Assembly (NCBI RefSeq): GCF_003807585.1 | Contig: NZ_RMBX01000002.1 | Span: 62,001-126,000, forward strand | Direction: 5' to 3' | From: Chitinophaga barathri | GTDB lineage: Bacteria > Bacteroidota > Bacteroidia > Chitinophagales > Chitinophagaceae | DNA: 64,000 nucleotides | Shown: positions 43,828-52,587 of the stretch, piece after piece | How positions within the stretch are numbered: position 1 is the stretch's first letter | Layout: each line of letters opens with the position of its first letter | Program-made: the position numbers and the translations under genes | The notes under the pieces: generated by a model | What the model was told of the DNA's origin: nothing | Database searches by the model: none | Seen by the model: the letters and a program-made list of their open reading frames with translations, nothing else

Positions 43828-45558
43828 TCAATCCTCAACATACCCCGCCTCTTTTTTCAGGGCTTCCAGCGCATTGGCGAGGTACACCAGCGGCGCATTC
43901 CAATTGATCGCTATTTCATTCGAGGCGTAAGAACAGGCGGTGTCCGAATAGGCCGTTTCAGGCTCCGTTTTTTCATAGCGGCAGCTGTCCTGCATACCCG
44001 GGTTTGGCCCGCCGGAAAGCAGGCCCGGCACAGGTTCTTCGATACCATCCGCGATAGAAGGGCGGTGATGCGGATGCATGGTGGCTTTGCTGCCCGCGCC
44101 CGTCAGGAAGGAATAACCGGTGGCGTTCCGGCCCAGCAGGTAATCCAGGTTGCTCAACGCCGCGTGCAGGTATATTTTATCTTTTGTGAGTTGGTATGCG
44201 TACAGCAATAATATCCCCTGGTTGGCCGCCACCGAGCTTCCACCCCAGCTGAAGTCCCGCCGCGACTGGCCCATCACCGTCTGGAAAGCATTCTGCGGCT
44301 GCCTGCGGATATATTCACCGGCTATGCGCAGCACCCGCTCTTTGATCACAGGCAGGTCTTGCCGCACTACTTCCGGCAACTGGCCGGATGCACGTAGAAT
44401 GGTGTAGTAGCCCTGCATGGCCACATTTCGCCAGGTGGGGAGATATACACTGTCCTGCAGATGCTGGTGAAAGATGTCGTAGTACTTTTTATCCTTTGTG
44501 GTCACGAACATTTCCGCCGCCGCCCAGCTCCATTCGTCTTTTACGTCGTTGTCCCCATAAGCGCCTGTGGTGATGGCGGGCTGAAATTGTTTGTTCATTA
44601 CATTCTGATCGTACATCAGCGCGGGATTTTTCTCCGCCCACTGCCAGGCCATGCGGGCGGCTTTCAGGCAGCTGTCCGCAAGCGGTTGATTGAACGGTTG
44701 GAGAATGCGGGCGGCTTGCGCGGTGACGGCCGCAAAATCCAGTGCAGCGGCCGTGCCTTTCCGTACCACGTAACGCGGCAATTTGGTGACGCCGGGCATC
44801 ACCATCCCGTCGAAGGAAGCATTGGTGCATTTATGATACACGCCGCCATCGTTCGGGTCCTGCATGGTAAGCATCCAGCGGAGGTTGTACACTGCTTCGT
44901 CAAGAATGTCCGGGATGGCGTTCCCGCTTTCAGGGATATTGGTCCGAAGCGCGGCGTAATACCCGGGGAAATCTTCGTACGCGGAAAACAATGAGCTCAT
45001 GGAAATGCCCGAGTTCACGATATACTTGTTGTAATCGCCCGCGTCATACCAGCCGCCGGGCGAAGCGATCACGGTGCCGGCGGGCCGCCTGCCGCTCACG
45101 GCGGAAGCATGGACGTATACGATGTTGTCAGGATGACCGGCGGGCCGGTGCCATTTGCCCGCATATTTTTCTTCCAGCGGCATGTCCGAACGTTGGAAAT
45201 AAAAACCTTTCAGACTCGCAACCGCTACAGGTTTCAGTACTTCAGCGGAGATAGAAAAAGGATAAGACGTGCCCACACCCGGCACCTGCAATACATACTC
45301 CCCTTTCTCCGTAAACGCGGAAAAGTCCGCGATGCGCGTAAGCGTGGAAGAGTTGGCGGAATGTTGCTCCGGGCCCAGCGGGCCGCTGAACACTGTGTCT
45401 TTCCCATTGCGGGCGAGGAGGTGAAATTCCTTCGCGGAAACACTGCCTGTAATCACCGCGATCTTAGGCGCCTTCGGATAAAACCCGGACTGGTTCAGCT
45501 GGATCTGTTGTTGCGCCATTGTGGGAAAAGCCAGTAATAGGAATACGATTGTTCTCAT
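43828..45558 (-). CDS. Glycoside hydrolase family 9 endoglucanase
   Basis: Exported GH9 enzyme of 576 aa that cleaves beta-1,4-glucan chains with inversion. Signal peptide ends near FPTMAQ, then an N-terminal CelD-type Ig-like domain (about 17-105) and the (alpha/alpha)6 barrel. Catalytic base pair Asp172 and Asp175 lie in GGWYDAGDYNKY; HPHHRPS is the conserved substrate loop; the catalytic acid Glu548 is in YASNEIAINWNAPLVY. It lies directly downstream of a GH31 gene with a terminator between, so the pair may be co-regulated rather than one transcript. With GH31 a xyloglucan backbone activity is plausible. Confidence 0.94.
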   Translation of the reverse strand: MRTIVFLLLAFPTMAQQQIQLNQSGFYPKAPKIAVITGSVSAKEFHLLARNGKDTVFSGPLGPEQHSANSSTLTRIADFSAFTEKGEYVLQVPGVGTSYPFSISAEVLKPVAVASLKGFYFQRSDMPLEEKYAGKWHRPAGHPDNIVYVHASAVSGRRPAGTVIASPGGWYDAGDYNKYIVNSGISMSSLFSAYEDFPGYYAALRTNIPESGNAIPDILDEAVYNLRWMLTMQDPNDGGVYHKCTNASFDGMVMPGVTKLPRYVVRKGTAAALDFAAVTAQAARILQPFNQPLADSCLKAARMAWQWAEKNPALMYDQNVMNKQFQPAITTGAYGDNDVKDEWSWAAAEMFVTTKDKKYYDIFHQHLQDSVYLPTWRNVAMQGYYTILRASGQLPEVVRQDLPVIKERVLRIAGEYIRRQPQNAFQTVMGQSRRDFSWGGSSVAANQGILLLYAYQLTKDKIYLHAALSNLDYLLGRNATGYSFLTGAGSKATMHPHHRPSIADGIEEPVPGLLSGGPNPGMQDSCRYEKTEPETAYSDTACSYASNEIAINWNAPLVYLANALEALKKEAGYVED

Positions 45559-45588
45559 AGTTTGTCCATCCTGTTTATGAAATATAAG

Positions 45589-45620
45589 AAAATGCCCGCA
45601 CTGTAACCAGCGGGCATTTT
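45589..45620 (-). terminator. Intrinsic terminator after GH31 gene
   Basis: Perfect 11-bp stem AAAATGCCCGC/GCGGGCATTTT with a ten-base loop. It lies between the GH31 stop and the GH9 start, T-rich on both sides. Confidence 0.8.
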
Positions 45621-45681
45621 ACATAGGTTGCCAGAGCTGCGGGTGATTGTTGCCGACCTTGTAAAAAAAGCCGCCGGATGA

Positions 45682-48555
45682 CTAATAGCGTGCCGCGGAA
45701 ACCTTTATGGCCGCCCCGCTGTACTCTACTGTCTCATCCGCTTTGCCATCCGGAAGCCAGGCCCTCGGTGCTTCCCGGCTGACCCAAACGATGCGGAAAA
45801 CACGTTTATCCAACATGCCGGGAAAACCGCCCTGCCGCTCCCCGATCGATAAACTCCTGTCAACTTCTTTATAGTAAAAAGTAATATTGCTGAATGCTCC
45901 TTTTTCGTAATTGTAGTTTGTATCCTCATCTTCATAGAGGGTGAAGGAAGCGTCCTTTCCGGTATAAATATATAAGGTAACCGTGTCCGCTTTTTTCTGA
46001 GCGGTGTATTGCAGCGAAGGCCCGGAAGGCAGGATAGAGCCTTCTTTTACAAACACCGGCATCGTTTCGTAATCCGCTTTGGCATTAATATGTCTACCCC
46101 CTTCGCGGAATTCGCCGGAGTACAGATCGTACCATCCCTGGCCTGCCGGGAGATACAGCTCACGCTCACGCGCTTTGTACGTGTATACCGGGTTCACCAG
46201 CAGCGAAGGCCCGAACATAAACTGATCGCCGGTCTCTTTCACATTTTCATCTTCCGGGAAGTCCATGACCAGCGCGCGCATAATGGTGTAATCCTGGTGA
46301 TACGCCATCCCGGCCAGCGTGTAGATATATGGCATCAGCCGGTAACGCAGGTGGGTGTAATACTCCATACTATTGTACGCGGGGTGGTCTTTCGGCGAAA
46401 TATTGTAGATCTCCCTGAAAGGAAATTGCCCGTGCGAGCGGAACAGCGGCACCATGGCGCCAAACTGGAACCAGCGCGTCTGCAGTTCGCGCCATTCTTC
46501 AAGGTCTTTGGCGGATGGTTTTTCATACCTCGGCTCCACCGCAAACCCGCCGATATCCATTGTCCAGAAGGGAATACCGGACAGGGAAAAGTTGAGGCCG
46601 GCGGAGATCTGCGTCCGCATATCTTCCCACCTCGAGGCAATGTCTCCGCTCCAGATGGCCGCCGCATAATGCTGCGATCCCGCAAACCCCGAGCGCGTGA
46701 GCAGGAACACCCGTTTGTCCGGGTCCACGCTGCGCTGGCCATTGTAAATGCCTTTGGCATTCTCCAGCGGGTAGGCGTTCAGGTATTCCGCCGCCGTGCC
46801 ATCCGCTGTGGGAGACATCTGTTCTTTCCGTTTTTCGGGGGACACGTTACTCAATACATCCGGTTCGCTCGCATCCATCCACCAGGCGTCCACTCCTTTG
46901 TTGTATAATTTTTTATGCAGCAACTCCCAGAAACCTGCTCTCGCTTTTTCATTAAAAGCGTCATAAAACGTGGATACATATCCCTTCCCTATCCAGTCCC
47001 GCTGCCGGTCCGCGATATTCCTGCGGTACAGCCATCCCTGTTTGTCAAAGTCTTTATAAGCTGGGATGCCTTCGTAGAATTTAGGCCATACGGAGATCAT
47101 GAATTGTGTATGATACTGCCTGTGCAGCGCCTGTATCATGCTATCCGGCGAAGGGAACCGCTGTGGGTCAAACTCCTGGCTGCCCCATGCGTCCTCTTTC
47201 CAATAACTCCAATCCAGCACGATATTATCCAGCGGCAATTTTCTTTTCCTGTATTCGGCTACGGCCTGCAATAGTTCGTCCTGCGTTTTATAACGTTCGC
47301 GGCTTTGCCAGAAGCCCATGGCCCATTTGGGAACGATGGGCGTTTTGCCGGTCAGCTGCCGGTAGCCGCTCACCACTTCATCCATATTATTGCCGTGGAT
47401 AAAATAATAGTCCAGCAGCTGGCCGGCTTCGGACTGAATGGTAAATGTATTGCGGTCTTCCAGCGGCACCGGGTTGATCCAGCGTGCGCTGATGTAAGAG
47501 GCATCCCCATCCGGCGTCCACATGATCTTTACCGGGTATTTTTTGTCTTTCTGTAAATTGATCTCCAGCAGCGCGGTGCCGGGGTTCCAGGCCTGCCGCC
47601 ATTTATCCGCCAGCAGTTTGCCGTCCACCCATACTTTGAGGTAACCGCCATACGTGAAACGCAGGCTGTGCATTCCTTCAAAATCCGATGCGATGGAACC
47701 TTCCCAGGTAAGCACACCGGTCTTCATCGCAAATCCGGCGGGCAGGTGTTTTTTGGTATCGTCCAGGTATGCATAGTCTATGCCGGACTCCGCGCGGGTG
47801 AAGGCTACTTTCCCGGGCTGCTGGCGTTGATTGCTGTAAGAAGCGGTGAGCCAGCCCGGCTCTCCTTTCGCGGAAAAAAGCCGGAGGCGGGACAGGGGCA
47901 GATACTCGCGGGTGTCCCCCACTTTGGTCAGTGAATAATTATCCCAAAGGATGCCGTAATTTTTCCTGCTTACCAGGAAAGGAACGGCTACTTCAGTGTT
48001 GTTCTGAAAAAGGAATACCTGGCGGCCCTGGTAATTGAACACATCATCCTGGTGCTGGCCGAGGCCATAGTATGCATCGCCTTCAACAGTTTCGAACGTC
48101 TGGGTGATGCCATAGGCCGGCTGCCCTTCGAATACAGCGGGTTGCAATTGCCGGCCGTTGTGCGGCCTTTCGGCAAGGAGGGTTTTGCCATTTTTATCTG
48201 TGAAGGCAACGGCGCCGGTGGCCAGCGTCATCACGGCGGTGATGGCGGACGTTTGCACGGTGATCTTCTCCGGGCCTTCCGTGAGGGTAAAATTCGCGGA
48301 GGGTGCGCCGTAAACGGTAATGAGGCTTTTACGGAGAGGGATGACCTTCTCCGGGGAAGCCGTTACGCGGATGATCCTGTCCGTGATCACCTGCAGCTTT
48401 ACCGCTCTGGCATTGCCGGATAAATATACCTCCGGGTACACCGTCACACCGTCTTTTTCACGGATGAACTTCACCGGGTCGCCCGCGAAAAGGTGGATAG
48501 GTAAGCATAACAAAACTGAAAAAAGTGCTGTGTGCAGAAGTTGCCTGAATGCCAT
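45682..48555 (-). CDS. Glycoside hydrolase family 31 with PA14 insert (alpha-xylosidase-like)
   Basis: Exported GH31 enzyme of 957 aa. Signal peptide MAFRQLLHTALFSVLLCLPIHLFA, N-terminal galactose-mutarotase-like domain, a PA14-type insert (about 270-360: LRFTYGGYLKVWVDGKLL), the TIM barrel with nucleophile Asp561 in WWMDASEPD and acid/base Asp638 in IWSGDIAS, then C-terminal beta domains (DUF5110-like). A PA14 insert is known from xyloglucan-active alpha-xylosidases such as Cellvibrio Xyl31A, so this specificity is favoured over alpha-glucosidase. The partner GH9 gene fits. Confidence 0.93.
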   Translation of the reverse strand: MAFRQLLHTALFSVLLCLPIHLFAGDPVKFIREKDGVTVYPEVYLSGNARAVKLQVITDRIIRVTASPEKVIPLRKSLITVYGAPSANFTLTEGPEKITVQTSAITAVMTLATGAVAFTDKNGKTLLAERPHNGRQLQPAVFEGQPAYGITQTFETVEGDAYYGLGQHQDDVFNYQGRQVFLFQNNTEVAVPFLVSRKNYGILWDNYSLTKVGDTREYLPLSRLRLFSAKGEPGWLTASYSNQRQQPGKVAFTRAESGIDYAYLDDTKKHLPAGFAMKTGVLTWEGSIASDFEGMHSLRFTYGGYLKVWVDGKLLADKWRQAWNPGTALLEINLQKDKKYPVKIMWTPDGDASYISARWINPVPLEDRNTFTIQSEAGQLLDYYFIHGNNMDEVVSGYRQLTGKTPIVPKWAMGFWQSRERYKTQDELLQAVAEYRKRKLPLDNIVLDWSYWKEDAWGSQEFDPQRFPSPDSMIQALHRQYHTQFMISVWPKFYEGIPAYKDFDKQGWLYRRNIADRQRDWIGKGYVSTFYDAFNEKARAGFWELLHKKLYNKGVDAWWMDASEPDVLSNVSPEKRKEQMSPTADGTAAEYLNAYPLENAKGIYNGQRSVDPDKRVFLLTRSGFAGSQHYAAAIWSGDIASRWEDMRTQISAGLNFSLSGIPFWTMDIGGFAVEPRYEKPSAKDLEEWRELQTRWFQFGAMVPLFRSHGQFPFREIYNISPKDHPAYNSMEYYTHLRYRLMPYIYTLAGMAYHQDYTIMRALVMDFPEDENVKETGDQFMFGPSLLVNPVYTYKARERELYLPAGQGWYDLYSGEFREGGRHINAKADYETMPVFVKEGSILPSGPSLQYTAQKKADTVTLYIYTGKDASFTLYEDEDTNYNYEKGAFSNITFYYKEVDRSLSIGERQGGFPGMLDKRVFRIVWVSREAPRAWLPDGKADETVEYSGAAIKVSAARY

Positions 48556-48608
48556 AAGGTTCGTTTCTCAATATTTTCCGTGGATGATCTTTTCTGTGCG
48601 GATCATTC

Positions 48609-48616
48609 CAAAATTA
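48609..48616 (-). promoter_or_regulatory. -7 box of GH31 gene
   Basis: TAATTTTG on the minus strand, 53 nt before the ATG at 48555. No TTG at the usual distance. The rest of the 48556-48813 gap shows no gene. Confidence 0.45.
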
Positions 48617-48813
48617 CCCGAACACATCTTCAGCGGGGGTAGCCATATGTTGATAATTAGGTATTGAAATGTATACCAACCTATTTATTCAATTGATTAT
48701 CAATTAAAAATTTTGTTTCATTAACAATCGCGGATGATTGTTAATCCTATCGTATTGTTTTCCGCTACGCATCAAATTCAGTAAATTAACAGTGCCGCCT
48801 TCAAACCTTCTAT

Positions 48814-49674
48814 ATGCCACAGTCAGCCATTACAGACGCAATTTTTCAGAAAGCTGTAGATGCTGTCAGTTCCGGCGATCTCGGGGAACTGCAACATTTA
48901 CTCGCCTGGCATCCGCACCTGGCATCGTATCGCCATCACACGCCGGATGACGGTTATTTCAAACAGCCTTATCTTCTCTGGTTCATTGCGGACAATCCCG
49001 TGGAGCACGATCATCTGCCGGAAAACATCACCGGTATCGCGGAAGTTATTATTAAAACGATCAGGCAGCATGCACCGGAACTGCTGCAGGAACAGATGGA
49101 CTATGCGCTGGGGCTGGTGGCCACCGGCCGGGTGCCACGGGAGCACGGCGTTCAGCTCGACCTCATCGATCTTTTGATAGATAACGGCGCGAAGCCCGGA
49201 AGCGGCATCGGCGCGCTGGCGCATAACAATATCGACGCCGCGCAAAAACTGATTGACCGTGGCGGTGATCTTACGCTGGCCGCGGCCGTGTGCCTGCGGC
49301 GTACAGACTGGCTGCCCGCGCTGCTGGAGCATTCCAATCCCGCTGAACGACAGGTGGCTTTTGTGGCGGCTGCCTTTTACGGATATGCGGATATGCTCAG
49401 CCTGCTGCTGAAGCACGGTGTGGACATTGATGCGCTGCCCGGCAAGGGCTATGGGTTTCACAGTCATGCCACCGCGCTGCACCAGGCAGTATCTTCCGGT
49501 TCGCTGGAAGCGGTGAAGGTATTGGTGGAAGCCGGCGCGGACACGAATATCCCCGACCTCATATATCATGGCACTCCGCTGGGCTGGGCCGTGTATATGC
49601 AGAACACTGGCGAAACCGGTGAGCGGGATAAAGAGAAATTCGCCCTGATAGAAACTTATTTAAAGGACAAATAA
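48814..49674 (+). CDS. Ankyrin-repeat protein
   Basis: Soluble protein of 286 aa without signal peptide. N-terminal helices (IFQKAVDAVSSGDLGELQHLLAWHPHLA) already have the ankyrin pattern; clearer repeats follow (FVAAAFYGYADMLSLLLKHG, TALHQAVSSGSLEAVKVLVEAG, TPLGWAVY). Likely a protein-protein interaction module; the partner is unknown. A VOC gene follows after 6 nt and is probably co-transcribed. It is shorter than and not obviously a copy of the ankyrin protein at 22220. Confidence 0.88.
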   Translation: MPQSAITDAIFQKAVDAVSSGDLGELQHLLAWHPHLASYRHHTPDDGYFKQPYLLWFIADNPVEHDHLPENITGIAEVIIKTIRQHAPELLQEQMDYALGLVATGRVPREHGVQLDLIDLLIDNGAKPGSGIGALAHNNIDAAQKLIDRGGDLTLAAAVCLRRTDWLPALLEHSNPAERQVAFVAAAFYGYADMLSLLLKHGVDIDALPGKGYGFHSHATALHQAVSSGSLEAVKVLVEAGADTNIPDLIYHGTPLGWAVYMQNTGETGERDKEKFALIETYLKDK

Positions 49675-49680
49675 AAACAC

Positions 49681-50100
49681 ATGGCCGGAAATCCGCTTGA
49701 CATCCGGGGAATGGCCCCGCTCATTCCTGTATTCGACATGGCCACGTCGCTGCGTTTTTACCGGGATACACTGGGGTTTGAACTCACGCAAACGTCCGTG
49801 GAACCGCAAAGGCCGGAGAATTATCACTGGGTATTACTGGAGCTGAATGGTATGCAGCTGATGCTGGAGTCGATCTATGAGGAAGATCAGCAACCGGTGG
49901 AGCGTGGGGCTGCTCCAAGGAATAATGATATGGTGCTTTATTTCGGCAGCCCGGATATTGAGGCTTTATATATGCAGTTGAAAGAGAAAGGGCTGGAATT
50001 GGATAAACCCATAAAAACAGGTTACGGCTTCAAAGCGCTATACCTCCGGGACCCGGATGGTTTTCTGCTGGTATTCCACTGGCCGGAGGCGGAAAGCTAA
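49681..50100 (+). CDS. VOC-family protein
   Basis: 139-aa vicinal-oxygen-chelate protein: LIPVFDMATSLRFYRDTLGFEL, a middle HWVLLELNGMQLMLES, then YFGSPDIEALYMQLKEKG and the C-terminal YLRDPDGFLLVFHWPE. The pattern resembles bleomycin-resistance-like binding proteins. Downstream of the ankyrin gene by 6 nt. Substrate unknown. Confidence 0.88.
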   Translation: MAGNPLDIRGMAPLIPVFDMATSLRFYRDTLGFELTQTSVEPQRPENYHWVLLELNGMQLMLESIYEEDQQPVERGAAPRNNDMVLYFGSPDIEALYMQLKEKGLELDKPIKTGYGFKALYLRDPDGFLLVFHWPEAES

Positions 50101-50118
50101 TTTCCCGGTAGCAACCGG

Positions 50119-50466
50119 TCAGATACGATGCCCGAAACGGATCATATGCCCATCCGGCGCTTCCACCAGCATTTCACGCATGTGCCATTCCTTATCCTCC
50201 GGGGCAGACAGTATCTTCGCGCCCTTTGTTTTGATCTCTTCATAATATTCATCCACATTCTCCAGGTTGACGGCCAGCCAGGTGCCGGGCTGTCCCTGCC
50301 CGCCTTCACAGAAATAGATAGCCACATGCTCCCTGTACACACCGCCGAAAGTAGGCGGATTCTCCCAGCCCCAATGCCCTTCAAACCCCAGCACTTCCGT
50401 GAAGTAACGAAGGCTTTCCGCCACATTGGCCGCATACAGAATGGGTACTGCGAATTGGAATTTCAT
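50119..50466 (-). CDS. VOC-family protein
   Basis: 115-aa VOC protein: VPILYAANVAESLRYFTEVLGFEGHWGW, AIYFCEGGQGQPGTWLAVNLENVDEYY, and MLVEAPDGHMIRFGHRI at the end. Distinct in sequence from its convergent neighbour at 49681. It lies 30 nt downstream of ada on the same strand, so it may be carried on the ada transcript. Substrate unknown. Confidence 0.87.
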   Translation of the reverse strand: MKFQFAVPILYAANVAESLRYFTEVLGFEGHWGWENPPTFGGVYREHVAIYFCEGGQGQPGTWLAVNLENVDEYYEEIKTKGAKILSAPEDKEWHMREMLVEAPDGHMIRFGHRI

Positions 50467-50496
50467 GAAATGAATATAAGAAGATCCGGCCGGCTT

Positions 50497-51534
50497 TTAC
50501 TGGTTTTTCCGTTCAAAATCCAGCAGCCACTGCTTCCGCAGCAAACCGCCGCCATAGCCTGTCAGGCTTCCGTCTTCACCGATCACGCGGTGGCAGGGGA
50601 CAATGATGGATATCCGGTTCATGCCGTTCGCATTGCCCACTGCGCGCACCGCTTCTGGTTTGTCGATCGCAGCGGCCTGTTGTTTGTAGGAGCGGGTATC
50701 GCCGTATGGAATGGTTTGCAGTTTTTCCCACACCGTTTGCTGAAAATCCGTGCCCGGCATAAAAAGCGGGACGGTGAAGGTTTTTCTTTTGCCATCAAAA
50801 TATTCCTCCAGCTCCCGTTCCAACTGGTCAAAATGTTTATTCGCTCCCTGGATCACGTTTGCGTTTAGCCTTTTGGACAGGTCTTTCAGCTCGGTTTCCA
50901 GCCGCTTGCGGTTAGAGAACTCCAGCAGGCATATCCCCTTTTCCACCGCACCGGCAAACATGGTGCCCAGCGGCGTTTCGAGACGTTTGATATTGATCAC
51001 CTGTTTGTCTTTGCTGTTAGACGGCGAAACGCCGAACACCGACTTAAAAGAATCCGTGAATCCGCTCAGCGATTCATACCCCGCGTCGAAGGCGGCGGAC
51101 GTAACGGCCTCCCCCTGCTGTATCTTCTGAAAAGCCGAATTGATGCGGAACATACGCTGGTATGCCTGGAAAGTAATGCCATGGTTTTTCAGGAACCAGC
51201 GCCTGATCATGCTGGGTTCCACGCCCCGCTGCAACAGGTCCCAGTCTTTGAACTTCAGCGAAGGGTCAGCTTCCAGCTCGCTGAGGATGCTCCTGATCTC
51301 TTCCGGCGTTTCCCCGAATTTCCCCAGGGGGCTGCACACCTTGCAGGGCCGGTATCCTTTGAGGATGGCTTCCTGCGTGGTTTTGAAAAACTCTACATTC
51401 TCCGGCTTTGGCTTCCTGGCGGTGCAGGTGGGCCGGCAGAAAATGCCGGTGGTTTTCACCGCCGCAATAAAAGAACCTTCGTAGGAAACATCTTTATCCA
51501 CCAGCGCCTTGTACATGACCTCGTTCGTAAGCAT
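50497..51534 (-). CDS. ada: Bifunctional Ada: DNA methylphosphotriester/O6-methylguanine methyltransferase and regulator
   Basis: Repairs alkylated DNA by suicide methyl transfer and activates the adaptive response; 345 aa. N-terminal Ada zinc domain with Cys33, Cys37, Cys64 and Cys67 (FCRPTCTAR, YRPCKVC), where Cys33 aligns with the methyl-accepting Cys38 of E. coli. AraC-type helix-turn-helix in the middle (GITFQAYQRMFRINSAF; VTSAAFDAGYESLSGFTDSF). C-terminal MGMT domain with acceptor Cys314 in IIVPCHRVIG. The ATG at 51534 (MLTNEVMYKAL) is chosen over a longer frame to 51615. Confidence 0.96.
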   Translation of the reverse strand: MLTNEVMYKALVDKDVSYEGSFIAAVKTTGIFCRPTCTARKPKPENVEFFKTTQEAILKGYRPCKVCSPLGKFGETPEEIRSILSELEADPSLKFKDWDLLQRGVEPSMIRRWFLKNHGITFQAYQRMFRINSAFQKIQQGEAVTSAAFDAGYESLSGFTDSFKSVFGVSPSNSKDKQVINIKRLETPLGTMFAGAVEKGICLLEFSNRKRLETELKDLSKRLNANVIQGANKHFDQLERELEEYFDGKRKTFTVPLFMPGTDFQQTVWEKLQTIPYGDTRSYKQQAAAIDKPEAVRAVGNANGMNRISIIVPCHRVIGEDGSLTGYGGGLLRKQWLLDFERKNQ

Positions 51535-51550
51535 CTTTGTTTCTTTTCTC

Positions 51551-51581
51551 CAAAAATAGGCCTGTTGCAAATGGTGGACAA
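51551..51581 (-). promoter_or_regulatory. Promoter of ada
   Basis: Minus strand: TTG (51579-51581), 20 bp, TATTTTTG (51551-51558), 16 nt before the ATG. A full Bacteroidota promoter match that also supports the chosen start. Confidence 0.7.
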
Positions 51582-51611
51582 CCGGAAATTTGACAAGTAT
51601 TTTTCCGGCGG

Positions 51612-51977
51612 TCAATTTGCCGCCTTTGCCTGGTGTTTGCTGAAGTAACGCATGGCCAGCAACAACAATACCAGCTCCGTCAGCGGCAAGATCACCTTGT
51701 AAATCGCGTCCCTGCTGAAAAAATGTGCAATGGAAGCGGATACGAGACAGATGGAAAAACCCACGAACACGTATTCCTTATACCGTGCGGGCACTTGCGG
51801 GATCAGAATCACGATGGCGCCGATAATTTTGGCGATGGTCAGCTCTATCCTGAAATAATCCGGGAAACCGAGCAGGCCCATGGCCACTTTGTTCGTAAGC
51901 GTAAAGTATGCGCTGAACAACATAAAAGCACTGATAAGCCCGGTGATAACCAGGTAATTCCTTTTTGTCCTTTCCAT
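51612..51977 (-). CDS. DoxX-like family membrane protein
   Basis: 121-aa protein with four hydrophobic helices: ITGLISAFMLFSAYFTL, a region starting GFPDYFRIELTIAKIIGAIVIL (a DoxX-like hallmark is the FPxYF...K...G pattern), FVGFSICLVSASIAHFF and VILPLTELVLLLLAMRY. Function unknown. It follows the 51997 gene by 19 nt on the same strand, so the two make one transcript driven from 52506. Confidence 0.82.
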   Translation of the reverse strand: MERTKRNYLVITGLISAFMLFSAYFTLTNKVAMGLLGFPDYFRIELTIAKIIGAIVILIPQVPARYKEYVFVGFSICLVSASIAHFFSRDAIYKVILPLTELVLLLLAMRYFSKHQAKAAN

Positions 51978-51996
51978 ATTAAAGATGATTATCGGA

Positions 51997-52467
51997 TCAG
52001 TTAAACTTAAATACGCTGAGAGAAAATATTACCAGGAACAGGAACAACTGCGCCAGGTGAAAACGGTTGATCGTGTTTTTAACCTTCAGCAGGCCGCCTT
52101 CAGCCGCCCCTTCGTCCAGCATTTTGCCCAGTTTGTTCTTCTGCAGCCGCCCCACGATAATGCCGTTGATGATGATCACGAGCACCAGGCCGAACTTGAT
52201 CCGGAACCATAGCTGTTCGCCAAACACACCTTTGGTGAGGACCATCATGGTCAGGCCGGACAGGATCAGGAAGATGCCGCCAAGGGCAAAAAACAGCGGC
52301 GACCGGCCCCGTGCCTCGCGGATCGCCAACCCACGGGAGGGATCGGTGATAAAATGTTTCCAGAACTGGTTGGAAACGGAAAAGTCCTGAATGGTGGCGC
52401 CCGCCATCAGGGCCAGGCCGGTAATGTGCGTGATAAGGGCGATGTTGTAAATAGTCATGGTCGTCAT
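51997..52467 (-). CDS. Hypothetical four-helix membrane protein
   Basis: 156 aa, with membrane segments at about 7-25, 58-78, 88-108 and 135-153. Motifs include THITGLALMAGATIQDFSV and RGRSPLFFALGGIFLILSG. I do not recognise a named family with certainty. The ATG at 52467 (MTTMTIYN) is preferred over a longer frame to 52686, which runs through its own promoter and the start of the divergent MarR gene. Divergent from, and probably regulated by, the MarR-type gene at 52588. Confidence 0.75.
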   Translation of the reverse strand: MTTMTIYNIALITHITGLALMAGATIQDFSVSNQFWKHFITDPSRGLAIREARGRSPLFFALGGIFLILSGLTMMVLTKGVFGEQLWFRIKFGLVLVIIINGIIVGRLQKNKLGKMLDEGAAEGGLLKVKNTINRFHLAQLFLFLVIFSLSVFKFN

Positions 52468-52505
52468 GGCGATAGGATTTACTTCGTTATCGGATATATT
52501 TACCT

Positions 52506-52537
52506 CAAATATAAGTCGATATCGTAGTATTAACCAA
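52506..52537 (-). promoter_or_regulatory. Promoter of the two-gene membrane operon
   Basis: Minus strand: TTG (52535-52537), 21 bp, TATATTTG (52506-52513). An imperfect palindrome centred on CGATATCG (52511-52530) sits inside the spacer and box, a good place for a repressor. Confidence 0.65.
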
Positions 52538-52556
52538 ATAACCGAAGCATATTTTT

Positions 52557-52564
52557 TACATTTG
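52557..52564 (+). promoter_or_regulatory. -7 box of MarR-family gene
   Basis: TACATTTG on the plus strand, 23 nt before the ATG at 52588. No TTG at 20 bp. Confidence 0.5.
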
Positions 52565-52587
52565 CTCCGAAATCGAACTAACCGATT

